Shown here: positions 43,416 through 52,584 of the stretch, one piece after another
How the letters are laid out: each line of letters starts with the position of its first letter
How positions within the stretch are numbered: position 1 is the stretch's first letter
Assembly (NCBI RefSeq): GCF_051521505.1
Contig: NZ_CP150356.1
Location: 1,240,001 to 1,304,000, forward strand
Length of the DNA stretch: 64,000 nt
DNA from: Sorangium sp025924095
Lineage (GTDB): Bacteria; Myxococcota_A; Polyangia; Polyangiales; Polyangiaceae
Direction of reading: 5' to 3'
Program-made: the position numbers and the translations under genes
Notes under the pieces: generated by a model
The model's input: the letters and a program-made list of their open reading frames with translations, nothing else
Told to the model about the DNA's origin: nothing
Database searches by the model: none

Positions 43416-44522
43416 TCAGGGGAGCAGGCTGCAGTGTGACAGGGGCGTCCGGTAGTCCATCGCCTGGGTGTTGCGCTCGAACTCCTCCAGGTTGTTCGGA
43501 CAGACAACGTACCAGCCAGCATCGGTAAAAGGGGTCACTTGCCGGTCGGTGGTGACCAGATCGTACGCCAGCATCACGGTGTCGTAGCCCCAGCCGAACA
43601 GCTTCTGGCCGAGGAGCACGTCCACGTATCCGTCGCGCATGCGCCCCAGATACTCCGGCAGCGTATCGAACGCCACCGAGTGAATCTTCCTCTCCTTCGC
43701 CTTCGCGGTGAGCAGCGGCGCGTTGTCCTCGAGGCTCGGCTCGCCGAGGAGCTTGCTGTAGGAGAGGAAGAAGCCCGTGATCTCCGGGGCCTCCTCCAGC
43801 GCCTTCTCCGCCTGCTGCGTGCAGAAAGGGTCCTCGTAGTCGCAGCAGACGCAGGGGAGGGTCGCGGCGTTCGTCATGTCCGGGTACTTCGCCAGCGCCT
43901 CCTCGAACCCGGCGGTCCGGTCGACGAAGGTCCCCGCGGCGGTGGGGGTGTAGCCTCCGTCGGCGTTCTCGTCCATCATCGTCTGGAAGGCGATCTTGCC
44001 GGTCTTCCCGTTGAGGGTCGCGAGCGCATCCATGAGGAAGGCGGCGGCTGCCTTGTTGTCCATGCCGTAGTAGGTGTGGCGCTTGCTGGCCGGGGCGTCG
44101 CCGCCGTACGTGACGACCTTGATGCCGGCGTCCACCGCCTGGTTGATGAGGTCGTTCTCGCAGACCCCATCGAAGACATCGATGGAGATCGCGTCCACCT
44201 TCCTGTTGATGACCTCCTGCAGCACCGCCATCTGCGGCCGGGAAAAGTAGCAGGAGTCCCCGGGATCGGTCGGCTTGCCGTCCGCGTTGAGCTCCGGGCA
44301 CTCGGGATCGATGACCGTCACCTCGACCGGCCGCGCGCTCGTGGCCATGAGCTCCGTGCTCGCCTGTCTGGCGCCCTCGCGGCCGAGATCGTGGAACCGA
44401 TTGCACTTGTTGTGTGTGATGTAGGCGATGGTTATCGGCTCTCCCGTCGCGCTCTCGCCCTCGCTGCAGGCAAGCACGCTGGTCGCCAAGAGAATACCCC
44501 CAGAGAAGCTCCGATAGCGCAT
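43416..44522 (-). CDS. Periplasmic sugar-binding (RbsB-type) lipoprotein A
   Basis: A 368-residue protein; GGAGGGGGAC precedes the ATG and the signal ends SVLAC (Cys19). The rest is a type I periplasmic binding protein fold: ITIAYITHNKCNRFHDLGRE at the N terminus, DAISIDVFDGVCENDLINQA, GIKVVTYGGDAPASKRHTYY, then a C-terminal lobe with IHSVAFDTLPEYLGRMRDGY. Extra cysteines (CVCCDYEDPFC) are unusual in the family and could make disulphides. No ABC ATPase or permease lies in the window, so a sensory role as ligand-presenting lipoprotein is as likely as transport. A paralogous-fold gene lies at 51110. Confidence 0.83.
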   Translation of the reverse strand: MRYRSFSGGILLATSVLACSEGESATGEPITIAYITHNKCNRFHDLGREGARQASTELMATSARPVEVTVIDPECPELNADGKPTDPGDSCYFSRPQMAVLQEVINRKVDAISIDVFDGVCENDLINQAVDAGIKVVTYGGDAPASKRHTYYGMDNKAAAAFLMDALATLNGKTGKIAFQTMMDENADGGYTPTAAGTFVDRTAGFEEALAKYPDMTNAATLPCVCCDYEDPFCTQQAEKALEEAPEITGFFLSYSKLLGEPSLEDNAPLLTAKAKERKIHSVAFDTLPEYLGRMRDGYVDVLLGQKLFGWGYDTVMLAYDLVTTDRQVTPFTDAGWYVVCPNNLEEFERNTQAMDYRTPLSHCSLLP

Positions 44523-44668
44523 AGTCCCCCTCCACGATCAGAATACGAGAGAGCAGTCAAGATTCGATATTACGACTAGATGAGATGAAATTGGCTGTCA
44601 ACGCCTTTTGTGCTGTCCTGGTGCTGGCGCCGACGTCGCCAGCTCGCCGGTCGAGGGGAGAAGATGTG

Positions 44669-45091
44669 TTATCGAGGCACCCTGTTCGTGGACCTCGACG
44701 CTCGGTCGCCGTCACCATCTGTCCCGCCGGCGCCGCCCTCACCGCCTGTCCCGCCTGCGCCGCCTGTCCCGCCGGCGCCGCCTGTCCCGCCGGCGCTGGC
44801 CTCACCGCCTGTCCCGCCGGCGCCGCCGTCTCCGCCGGCGCCGCCACGGCCGTCATCTCCGCCGGCGCCGCCCCCATCCGCGCCGCCGCCCCCCCCGGCG
44901 CCGCCGGTCGAGGTGGTCCCGCTCGCCTGGGCGGAGCTCGAGGAGACGCCCGTGTCGATGCAGTTCGGGGTGTGGTACTCGACGCAGCCCACCTCGACGG
45001 GGTGGCCGACCTCGATGCAGCCCCATGCCATGACGCCTGTGGCCGCCGACAAGCTGACGAGGAGCGAGGGAAGGAGCGTCGTTGTCTTCAC
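44669..45091 (-). CDS. Gly/Ala/Thr-rich putative lipoprotein, end of the YfiR operon
   Basis: A 140-residue protein. The GTG start overlaps the TonB receptor stop (GTGA) with GGGAG 7 bp upstream, so it is translationally coupled. The N-terminal signal ends GVMAWGC (Cys25). The lipobox is not canonical because Trp is at -2, so lipidation is uncertain. A short Cys-containing head (CIEVGHPVEVGCVEYHTPNC) is followed by a roughly 80-residue GGAGGTGG-type tail and a basic end. It resembles the lipoprotein at 16129 in layout. It is conserved in position at the end of the operon, but its role is unknown. In Pseudomonas the YfiR partner YfiB is also an outer-membrane lipoprotein, though with an OmpA domain that is absent here. 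Confidence 0.65.
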   Translation of the reverse strand: MKTTTLLPSLLVSLSAATGVMAWGCIEVGHPVEVGCVEYHTPNCIDTGVSSSSAQASGTTSTGGAGGGGGADGGGAGGDDGRGGAGGDGGAGGTGGEASAGGTGGAGGTGGAGGTGGEGGAGGTDGDGDRASRSTNRVPR

Positions 45092-47523
45092 GGCAAAGCT
45101 CCCAGGGGTGCGCGCGAAGCCGTCGCGCGGGAGGAGGGGCCGGCCGCCGCGGCCGGGTTCTGCCCCGGCGCGGCGCTGCTGTCGTCGAGGTGAAGCTCGA
45201 TCCCGGCGAAGAGCGTGAGCCGGTTGGTGAGCGCGAAATCCGCGCTGGGCCCGCGCTCCACGAGATAGCGCGGCTGCCCCTGGTTCGGCCCGACGACGTA
45301 GGGCTCGTAGGGCGAGAACGCATACTGCCCGCCGAGCGTGTACCCGGCGCCCTTCACCCAGGGCAGCGCGCCCGTCAGCGCCGCGCGGAGCTCGAGCTGC
45401 GGCGGCACCTCCGGGCGAGGCGCGATGTTCGACGGATCGCCGCCATAATAGGCCTGATCGGCGATCCGACGGCCCATGTATGCGGCCGCCAGCGACACGG
45501 CGCCGGAGCCGATCTCGTACGAGACGTGCGCATTGCCGTACACCTGCGGCGCGACGGTGATGGGGACCTCGTCGCCGGCGCCGAACCGCGCATTCCGGGC
45601 GATCTGCTGGTCCGACATGCGGCGCCGCGTCACGGCGAACGTGGAGTTCAGGCCGACGCGCAGCCGCCGCTCGAGGAAGCTCGCCTCGAATCCCAGGTTC
45701 GTGCCGTAGTTCCGGATGCCCGGTACGTTGTTGTAGCTCGACACGCTGGGCGCCTTGGCCTTCACGATCTGGAGCTCGATGACATCCCGCCAGGTCGAGG
45801 CGAAGCCGCCGGCCGTGATGGAGTACGCGCCGGTCCGGAACGACGACACCGCCTCCAGCGACGAGACCTTCTCCGGCTTGAGGCCGTCCGGGTTCGGCAG
45901 GAGCCTGCCGCTCACGGTGTAGAGCTCGACGAAGCTGGGCGCGCGGAACGCGCTCGAGTAGATGAGCTTGAGCGAGATGCGCTCGTCCGGCTCGGCGATC
46001 AGCGCGGCGCGCGGCGAGATCGCGTTCGCCACGTACTCGAGCGGGATACGCGAGTCGAGATCGACCCGGATCCCCGCGTTGAGCGAGATGGACCGGAAGG
46101 GGCGGAGCGTCTGCTGCACGTAAGCCCCGAGCGCGCCCTCGTCCTCGAGGCGGTTTCCGCCGCCGTGCCAGCGCGTGCGCGCGGGGTCGGAGCCATAGCT
46201 CTTCCCCGTGAGATCGTCGAACGCGACGGCCTCGTACGCGGCCGTGCGGAGGCGCCCGTCGACGCCCGCCATGGTCGAGAAGGCGCCGTCGCCCGCCCAG
46301 TCGACCACCGCCTGGAGCTCCAGCCCGACCCAGCGGGAGAGGAGCAGCGACTCCTTCCGGCAGGGCCCGGACGGCCCGCGCGGGCACTGCTCGGGATCGA
46401 TCACGCCGAGCGGCACGTGCGGCACGAGCGCGTCGTGGCCCACGACGTAGCGCGAGCGCAGGAGCCGGCTGTACCCGAAGTACCCGCGCGCCACGCCCTC
46501 GATCCGCTCGCTCAGGCGGGCGCGGTAGCGCACGCTGCCCAGGACGAGCGACTGCGTGTTGTCGTTGTGCGCGTCGTCATAGACGCCCACGCGGTTCTCG
46601 TAGAGATCCATGAAGGGCGCCGCCCACACCGAGCGCGTCACCTGCGCGGCGGCGCTCAGATCGCCGACGTCGAGGCGCAGGTACGCGCCCGTCTTGCGGC
46701 GAAACCACTGCTCCTCCACCGGTCCGCCCCAGGCGCCGGGCTCGGCGTGCGAGCCGAGATCCACGGAGGGCGCGCCGTCGGGCCCGTCCGGGATCCGCTG
46801 CTTCGGAAAGCGGATGTGCGGCCCCTTGAAGTGGTGCATGTCGAGCGCCGCCACGATGCCCGCGGGCTGCCCGAGCAGCGTGAAGCCGCGCCCGAAGCTC
46901 AGCGCCACCGTGTTCTCTCCCCCGGGGCTCTCGACGGCCGGGGCCCTGATGCTCCCCGACTCGTCGAGCGGCGGCGACGCCCCGAGCATCAGCGAGGCGT
47001 GGAGGCCCTGGTGGTCGGTCGCCTTCTTCGTGACGACGTTGATGACCCCGAGCATGGCCTGCGCGCCGTAGAGCACGGAGCCAGGGCCCAGGATGACCTC
47101 GATGTGGTCGACGACCTCGATCGGGATGTCGTGCAAGAAGACGGAGCCGCCGCCCTGCTCGTTCATGACCATGCCGTCGAGCACGAGCAGCACGTGGCTG
47201 TTCGCGTCCCGGGTCAGCGCGACCCCGCGCGCGCCGACCTCCGGGGTGGACATGCGGTAGTGCGCGAAGACGCCGCTGGCGAGGAAGTTGAGCGCCTCGG
47301 CGAGGCGCTGGATCCCGAAGAGCTTGAGCTGCGCGCCGGTGATCACCGACGACATGGCGGGCGCGTCGCTCGCGCGCTCCGCGGAGCGGGAGGCGCCGGA
47401 CACGACGTTCTCCTCGAGGATCTCGAGGAGGGAGCTGACGTCCTCGGCCCGCGCTTCGCGCGAGGCGGTGGTCGACCACGCGAGCGACGCGGCGCAGAGC
47501 AGTGCCAGACGGGTCGAGCTCAC
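45088..47523 (-). CDS. TonB-dependent outer-membrane receptor
   Basis: An 811-residue protein; GTG start 1 bp after the YfiR stop. Signal peptide about 1-26. The plug domain at about 40-160 has SAERASDAPAMSSVITGAQL, GVALTRDANSHVLLVLDGM and HIEVILGPGSVLYGAQAMLG. The long beta barrel contains ISPRAALIAEPDERISLKLI and YSSAFRAPSFVELYTVSGRL. There is no clear TonB box, but family features are otherwise complete. The family imports siderophores, vitamins or glycans using TonB energy. Its place inside an operon with YfiR and a CheA-like kinase suggests ligand passage is sensed, by inference. Confidence 0.92.
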   Translation of the reverse strand: MSSTRLALLCAASLAWSTTASREARAEDVSSLLEILEENVVSGASRSAERASDAPAMSSVITGAQLKLFGIQRLAEALNFLASGVFAHYRMSTPEVGARGVALTRDANSHVLLVLDGMVMNEQGGGSVFLHDIPIEVVDHIEVILGPGSVLYGAQAMLGVINVVTKKATDHQGLHASLMLGASPPLDESGSIRAPAVESPGGENTVALSFGRGFTLLGQPAGIVAALDMHHFKGPHIRFPKQRIPDGPDGAPSVDLGSHAEPGAWGGPVEEQWFRRKTGAYLRLDVGDLSAAAQVTRSVWAAPFMDLYENRVGVYDDAHNDNTQSLVLGSVRYRARLSERIEGVARGYFGYSRLLRSRYVVGHDALVPHVPLGVIDPEQCPRGPSGPCRKESLLLSRWVGLELQAVVDWAGDGAFSTMAGVDGRLRTAAYEAVAFDDLTGKSYGSDPARTRWHGGGNRLEDEGALGAYVQQTLRPFRSISLNAGIRVDLDSRIPLEYVANAISPRAALIAEPDERISLKLIYSSAFRAPSFVELYTVSGRLLPNPDGLKPEKVSSLEAVSSFRTGAYSITAGGFASTWRDVIELQIVKAKAPSVSSYNNVPGIRNYGTNLGFEASFLERRLRVGLNSTFAVTRRRMSDQQIARNARFGAGDEVPITVAPQVYGNAHVSYEIGSGAVSLAAAYMGRRIADQAYYGGDPSNIAPRPEVPPQLELRAALTGALPWVKGAGYTLGGQYAFSPYEPYVVGPNQGQPRYLVERGPSADFALTNRLTLFAGIELHLDDSSAAPGQNPAAAAGPSSRATASRAPLGALP

Positions 47524-47524
47524 G

Positions 47525-48100
47525 TCAGTAAATCCTTGCCAGTTTGAGGATGGACGCCGGGAAATCGATGCGCTGGGCCCGGGCCTGCGCGAGGTTGATG
47601 CTCATGCGCGGCTTGCCGTTCGCGACGTCGACGCCGAGCACGGCGCCCTGCGCGACGTAGGGCTCGACGGCCGCGAAGCTCAGGACGCCGGTGTCGGCGA
47701 GCGCGCCGCGTATCGCGGCGACGTCCTTCGCGAGCCCGGACGAGATGTACACGACGTGGACGTCGCGCGCGCGGCACGCCGCGGCGAGCTCGGGCGCGCT
47801 CGAGTACTCGATGCCGTCCACGCGGATCGGCCTGTCCCGCACCTTGCCGATGTCCTGCAGCGCCCTCCTCATCTGGTGCGCGGCGCTCGCCGAGTCCGCG
47901 TCGCCCGCCCTCGTGAGCAGCAGGAAGGAGACCTGCGCCTTCACCCGCTCCGCGAAGCCCCGGTCGTACGGCAGGATGCGCGTGACGATCTCCGCCTGCA
48001 CGGCGAAGGGCGCCGTCGCTGGCTCGGCCAGGGCGTGGCACGGCACGAGGGCGGCCGCGACGAAGAGGCCGAGCACGAAGGCGCGCCGGCAGAGCGTCAC
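47525..48100 (-). CDS. YfiR-family periplasmic protein (DUF4154)
   Basis: A 191-residue protein; its ATG overlaps the receiver gene stop as ATGA. Signal peptide to about ALAEP. The rest has the YfiR pattern: AEIVTRILPYDRGFAERVK, then CRARDVHVVYISSGLAKDVA, GVLSFAAVEPYVAQGAVLGV and MSINLAQARAQRIDFPASIL. In Pseudomonas YfiR is a periplasmic inhibitor that binds the CHASE8-type periplasmic domain of the diguanylate cyclase YfiN. Here the only membrane partner in the operon is the kinase at 48512, whose periplasmic part looks CHASE8-like. YfiR therefore probably gates that kinase (inference). Confidence 0.83.
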   Translation of the reverse strand: MTLCRRAFVLGLFVAAALVPCHALAEPATAPFAVQAEIVTRILPYDRGFAERVKAQVSFLLLTRAGDADSASAAHQMRRALQDIGKVRDRPIRVDGIEYSSAPELAAACRARDVHVVYISSGLAKDVAAIRGALADTGVLSFAAVEPYVAQGAVLGVDVANGKPRMSINLAQARAQRIDFPASILKLARIY

Positions 48101-48507
48101 GTCCTGCGTTCCCTGGCGCGGGACAGGCCGGAGAGCTTGCGTATGCGGAGCGCCGCTTGCACCTGCGGGGTGAGGGCGAGGAGATCGCCCTTCCTGCCGA
48201 AGACGCCGTCGAAGCCGAGCTCCGCGTACCGGGCCCCGGCCTTCGCGTCGGTGGTGTAGAGATAGAAGAGCGGCGGCCGCTCGCCCTCGGGAATCGCCGC
48301 CTTGAGCGAGCGCAGGACGGCGCCGCCGTCGAGGCCCGGCATGAAGAAGTCGATGATGACCAGATCGCAGCCGAGCAGGTGGCGCGCGGCGCCGACGAGC
48401 TGCGTCGTCGTGACGACGTCGTAGCCGGCGCTCGACAGCTCGACGCGGATCCGCATCAGCACGATCTCGCTGTCGTCGATGACCAGGATGCGTCCGCCGT
48501 GTGACAT
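48097..48507 (-). CDS. Single-domain response regulator
   Basis: A 136-residue receiver (ILVIDDSEIVLMRIRVELSS; phospho-acceptor Asp in LVIIDFFMPGLDGG; YLYTTDAKAG near the Thr switch; Lys in GRKGDLL, a weaker match than usual). There is no output domain. It sits 4 bp downstream of the CheA-like kinase gene and overlaps the YfiR start by ATGA, so it is very likely that kinase's receiver. The weak Lys-Pro motif (RKGD instead of KPF) suggests altered switching. Confidence 0.87.
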   Translation of the reverse strand: MSHGGRILVIDDSEIVLMRIRVELSSAGYDVVTTTQLVGAARHLLGCDLVIIDFFMPGLDGGAVLRSLKAAIPEGERPPLFYLYTTDAKAGARYAELGFDGVFGRKGDLLALTPQVQAALRIRKLSGLSRARERRT

Positions 48508-48511
48508 CGGT

Positions 48512-50755
48512 TCAATCTCCGTTGCTGAGAGGAACAGCCTGGCTGCCGGGCCGGATCACGAACGCCGTCCCGGTCCGGCGCGACGCGTCCACCTCGATGA
48601 GCCAGCCGACCGAGAGGAGGTCGGCGCGGACCGCCGAGAGGCCGACGCCGCGGCCGGCCAGGTCGCTCACGTCGCCCTTCGTGCTCACCCCGGGGGCGAA
48701 CAGGAGCTCGCGCGCGCGGCGCAGATCCGTCGGATCGACGCCGGCGCTCGCGGCGAGGGCGTCGAGGTCGACGCCCCGGCCGTCGTCCTCGACGACGATC
48801 GTGGGCAGCGGCCGATCCTCGATGCAGACGGCGCGGATCACGCCGAGCTCGGGCTTGCCCAACCGGACGCGCGCCTCGGGGGGCTCGATGCCGTGGGCGA
48901 TCGCGTTCCGCACGAGGTGGATGAGCACGCCCGGGAGCAGGCCGGCGAGATCGGCGGGGACGGGGACCTCGCGGCCGTCGATCTCGAGGAGGGCGCGCTT
49001 GCCCTCCTTCTCGGCCCAGCGGGGGACGCGCTCGACGAGCGGCGCGAGCACCTCGCCGAACGGCCGGGCCGTGAGGCGGCGGACGATCTCGGCGGCCTCG
49101 CCCCCCCGCCCGCCGAGGAGCTCGCCGAGCCGGCTCACGTCGGTGCGGCGGACCGTGATCTGGTCGAGGATCACGCGGCCCACGGGCGACGCGTCGACGA
49201 ACGTCTCCTGCGCGCGCGCGAGCTCCTCCGCCACGCGCTCGAGCCGCGCGCGAAACGACGCCACGTACCCGCCTTCGGAGGGCTCGTCCTCCGAGCGCGC
49301 GCGCGCCTGGACCGAGGCGAGCTCGTCCTCGAGCGTCATGATCTCGTCCGCGAGGCGCTCGAGGTCGAACGAGCGGGCCTCACCCTTCATGGTGTGCAGC
49401 TGCTGCAGGAGCTCGTCGAGGTCCGCGGGGTGGAGCCGCCCGCCGGCCTCGAGGAGCTCGCTGCACCGGGCCACGCGCTCGCGCGAGATCTCGACGAAGC
49501 GGACGAAGACCTGGCCGCCGCCGGCGACGAGGCGGCGCATGGCCGCGATCTGGCGCGCGTGCTCCTCGTCCTTGGTCTTGACGCTCTCCTCGAGGCGCCG
49601 GAGCTCTGTCTCGTCGGTCGCGAGCAGCATGATGCGCGCGATCTTCTGGCCGGAGACGACGGGGCAGAACTCGAGCCGCAGAAATCTGCGGTCGCCCGGC
49701 GCGCGCTCGAACCAGAGCGAGCGCGGGGCGAGCTCGGCGACCTCCGGGAAGAGGTCGAGCTCCGCGTCGAACGCCACGTCGACCCATTGCCGGAGCGCCT
49801 GGCTCTCGACGCAGAGCGGCCCGCCGCCGTAGAGGAGCTCCGTAACGTGGCGGCCTGCCTCGGCGCGCTCGCCGAAGAGCTGACTGGCCTGCTTCGATGC
49901 CTCGCTGCCCAGCCGGCCGTCGGGGCCGAAGGCCACGATGGCCTCGCGCATGTTGTCGAAGAGCTCGCGGAGGCTCTTCGTGGCCATCTCCAGCTTGCCC
50001 TCGCGCTCGAGGATGGCGGAGCTCATCGCGTTGAAGACATCGGCGAGCTGGCCGAGCTCGTCGTTCGTGCGGACGTCCACGCGGACGGTGCGGTCCCCCT
50101 CGCCGAGGCGCCGCGCCGCGTCGACGAGCCGCGAGAGCGGGCGCACGATCTGCCACCGGGCGAACCCGAGGAGCAGGAAGGCGGTCATCGCGCCGACGAG
50201 CCCCGCGTATTCGAGGATATTGCGGCGCGCCGCGGCGAACGCGGCGTTCTCGGGAGCGAGGGAGAAGACGAGGACGAGCGTCCCGAGGCGCCGCCCGTCG
50301 TCGCGCACGACCGGGCGGGCGACGCGTATCTCGTGCTCGAGGACCTGGTTCTCGGCGCCGCGCGTGGTGAACGCCGACAGGCCCTCTGGGAGCTTTCCGA
50401 CCCTGGCGACGGGCTCGGCGGCGTCGCTGCCCCACGCGACGGCGCCGATCAGCGCGCGGTTCGACCGGAGCTGTCCGAGGTCGCCCTGCGCCGTGTCGTG
50501 ATCGCCGAAATCGAGCGGTGCGGTCAGGGTCCCCGAGAGCAGATCCGCCATCATCGAGGCGGCGTTCGCCTTCGCCGACACGAGATCATCCCGTGTCTTC
50601 TGGATCACGTGATTGGCGACCAGCACGGTGACACTGGTGAGGACTGCCACCGTCGCCGCAGCGAGCTTGGCGCCGATACCGAGGGGAAAGCCGGCGCGCC
50701 CGGCGCGCTGTCGGTCGGGCGTCGAAGGCGGGGAGACGGCGCCGGCGCCCAGCAT
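48512..50755 (-). CDS. CheA-like membrane kinase with CHASE8-like sensor, HAMP and Hpt
   Basis: A 747-residue protein. Membrane helices at about 25-47 and 180-200 bracket a periplasmic domain. Its pattern (ASMMADLLSGTLTAPLDFGD, HDTAQGDLGQLRSNRALIGA, then a short GSDAAEPVARVG) recalls the CHASE8 domain of YfiN. HAMP follows (200-255), then a PAS-like region (260-385), an Hpt helix with phospho-His in QQLHTMKGEARSFDL (near 456) and a CheA-type HATPase (HLVRNAIAHGIE, EDDGRGVDLD, GRGVGLSAVR). No CheW-like domain is present. It is the first gene of a tight operon with a receiver, YfiR, a TonB receptor and a lipoprotein. The CHASE8 reading is by eye and should be tested. Confidence 0.85.
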   Translation of the reverse strand: MLGAGAVSPPSTPDRQRAGRAGFPLGIGAKLAAATVAVLTSVTVLVANHVIQKTRDDLVSAKANAASMMADLLSGTLTAPLDFGDHDTAQGDLGQLRSNRALIGAVAWGSDAAEPVARVGKLPEGLSAFTTRGAENQVLEHEIRVARPVVRDDGRRLGTLVLVFSLAPENAAFAAARRNILEYAGLVGAMTAFLLLGFARWQIVRPLSRLVDAARRLGEGDRTVRVDVRTNDELGQLADVFNAMSSAILEREGKLEMATKSLRELFDNMREAIVAFGPDGRLGSEASKQASQLFGERAEAGRHVTELLYGGGPLCVESQALRQWVDVAFDAELDLFPEVAELAPRSLWFERAPGDRRFLRLEFCPVVSGQKIARIMLLATDETELRRLEESVKTKDEEHARQIAAMRRLVAGGGQVFVRFVEISRERVARCSELLEAGGRLHPADLDELLQQLHTMKGEARSFDLERLADEIMTLEDELASVQARARSEDEPSEGGYVASFRARLERVAEELARAQETFVDASPVGRVILDQITVRRTDVSRLGELLGGRGGEAAEIVRRLTARPFGEVLAPLVERVPRWAEKEGKRALLEIDGREVPVPADLAGLLPGVLIHLVRNAIAHGIEPPEARVRLGKPELGVIRAVCIEDRPLPTIVVEDDGRGVDLDALAASAGVDPTDLRRARELLFAPGVSTKGDVSDLAGRGVGLSAVRADLLSVGWLIEVDASRRTGTAFVIRPGSQAVPLSNGD

Positions 50756-51109
50756 CAGGGGCTCGGCGCGGCAGCTCGCACCCGATGCAAGGAACGGTCG
50801 AATCCAAGAGCGTACGTCATCCGCGCCCCCACGAAGAAAGAGGCACGGCCGGACGCCGTCGGAAGCTCCCCGGGGGAGCGCGGACAGGTGCGCGGCGATG
50901 CCCTTCAGTCCGAGACGGTACGCAGCTCATTTCAAGTTTGCAACAGGATTCTATTGCCTGCGCTGGCTGTCGATGTAGGCGCAGTGCGCCTGTTTGTCGA
51001 CCCGTTGCCCACGGGCGCGCGCTGGCCGATGCCTTCTCTGGCTCTGCTGTCGATTCCTCATGAGCCCACGGACGATCTCGGACGCCGTGGCGCTCGGGCC
51101 GCGGCGCCG
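50756..51109. other. Intergenic region upstream of the CheA/YfiR operon
   Basis: No gene supported. AT-richer DNA at about 50925-50965 may hold the operon promoter. The right end should hold the terminator of the sugar-binding lipoprotein gene, but no clear hairpin with a T run is visible. Confidence 0.35.
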
Positions 51110-52240
51110 CTACTGGTTCGCGTCGATCGAGCCGAGGAAGTCGTTGTAGGCGTCAATCTTGTCCGCCGGGACCACATCGACGCCGGTGTTGACCCGGCTG
51201 TCGTCGACCAGCTGCGGGGCGAGGATCTTCTTTGTCGCGTCGAGGCCGATGTTCTTGATGCCGTAGAGGATGTAGGGCACGAGATAGCCCTGGTAGTACT
51301 GCCGCTGGATGTGCGTGGCCTTGACGCGCCCCTGGCGCATGTAGTCGACCGTCCTCGGATCGAAGTCGAAGGTGACGATGGGGAGCTCCGGCGCGCCCGC
51401 GGCTTCTGCGGCCATCGCGCATCGATACGAGATGTTGAACAGGCCGATCATCCCCACGACGGGCGGGTCCGCCGTCCCGATCTGGGTTGTCATCCATTCG
51501 ACGTCCTCGGTCTCGCCGTCGGAGGTCCAGGTGGATTGACCCACCAGGACCACGTAGCCGGCTCTCGCGAGCACCTCCTGGGCACCCTGCGTTCGCTCCA
51601 GGCCGCTGCTCCCGTCCGCGTTGGTGCTGCCGTGGATGATCACCGTCCCCGGGGGCGGGGGCAGCATCATGAGCAGGGTCTTCCCTGCGGTGGCTCCGGC
51701 AGACCGGTTGAGGGTCCCGACGTAGATAGAGCGCTTCGAGGTCGCCACGTCGGTGTCGAGCGTCACGACGTGGGCCCCCTGCATGACGGCCTCGTCGATG
51801 GCGGCGGTCTGGAGGTCGTTGAAGGGCGCGAGGCCGAGCCCTTCCGCTCCGTCCTCCACCATCTGCTCGATCTGCTGGTCCTGGAGCACCTCCGATTCAG
51901 GCCCATCCTCCCACGGCGCGACGGGCCCGATCACGCTCCCCGAGACCCCGAGCTCCGCCATGGCTCGGTTCGCCGCCGTGACGACCGGCTTCCAGAAGCC
52001 GTTGGCGTTCTTCAGCACGACCGCCATCTGCATCGGCCGGATCGCGCTCGCGTTGATCTCGGAGACGAGGCGGTCGGCCGTCGCCTCGAGCTCCACGGGC
52101 GTGAATTCGTTGTCCGGAGCCGGAGCTCGCCGGATGGGCGTGACCTGCCCGCCCGCGTCGAGGGGCTGGCCCGACCCGCATGCCGCCGTCGTCAGCGCCA
52201 GCCCGAGGACCATCGTACTCCATCGTCCAATCCGCCCCAT
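51110..52240 (-). CDS. Periplasmic sugar-binding (RbsB-type) lipoprotein B
   Basis: A 376-residue protein; GAGGAGAATC precedes the ATG and the signal ends LTTAAC (Cys21). Type I binding-protein fold: MQMAVVLKNANGFWKPVVTA, then EQMVEDGAEGLGLAPFNDLQ, GAHVVTLDTDVATSKRSIYV, TVIIHGSTNADGSSGLERTQ and LPIVTFDFDPRTVDYMRQGR. It resembles xylose/ribose-binding proteins. No ABC transporter subunits are nearby. It lies between the CheA/YfiR operon and a two-core hybrid kinase. It may therefore present a sugar to a sensor, as ChvE does to VirA (analogy only). Confidence 0.86.
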   Translation of the reverse strand: MGRIGRWSTMVLGLALTTAACGSGQPLDAGGQVTPIRRAPAPDNEFTPVELEATADRLVSEINASAIRPMQMAVVLKNANGFWKPVVTAANRAMAELGVSGSVIGPVAPWEDGPESEVLQDQQIEQMVEDGAEGLGLAPFNDLQTAAIDEAVMQGAHVVTLDTDVATSKRSIYVGTLNRSAGATAGKTLLMMLPPPPGTVIIHGSTNADGSSGLERTQGAQEVLARAGYVVLVGQSTWTSDGETEDVEWMTTQIGTADPPVVGMIGLFNISYRCAMAAEAAGAPELPIVTFDFDPRTVDYMRQGRVKATHIQRQYYQGYLVPYILYGIKNIGLDATKKILAPQLVDDSRVNTGVDVVPADKIDAYNDFLGSIDANQ

Positions 52241-52584
52241 GAGATTCTCCTCGTCCTTGGCTCGTCGATCGTGCGCCGCACCCGTGCGTGAACGTCACGC
52301 TCGCCGCGAGATCATGGCCCGGCGCGGCAGGGGACGGGAACGGGGGCGAAATCAATGAAGGATGAACGGGCCACCTGCCGATTCGACAGAGGCAATGCAA
52401 ATCGGCACGGAGCCCAAGGCACCTGCAGACACTACGATGACATCGCAGAGAGGACGGATCTGTCAAGAGGCATGGAGACAATGAACAACGAGCGCTGAAG
52501 TGAAACGTAGAGAAGTGTGTAACCAAGGCAGCGGCGGTCCCCAGGGGCCGCACAGGCGTCCTGCGCCTCGTGCCGGGCGCTCCC
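52241..52584. other. Intergenic region between hybrid kinase stop and sugar-binding lipoprotein
   Basis: No gene supported. A bulged hairpin (gcggtcccc/ggggccgc, 52534-52551) lies about 35 bp past the kinase stop on the minus strand and may be its terminator. AT-richer DNA at about 52350-52500 likely holds the promoter of the lipoprotein gene. Confidence 0.4.
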
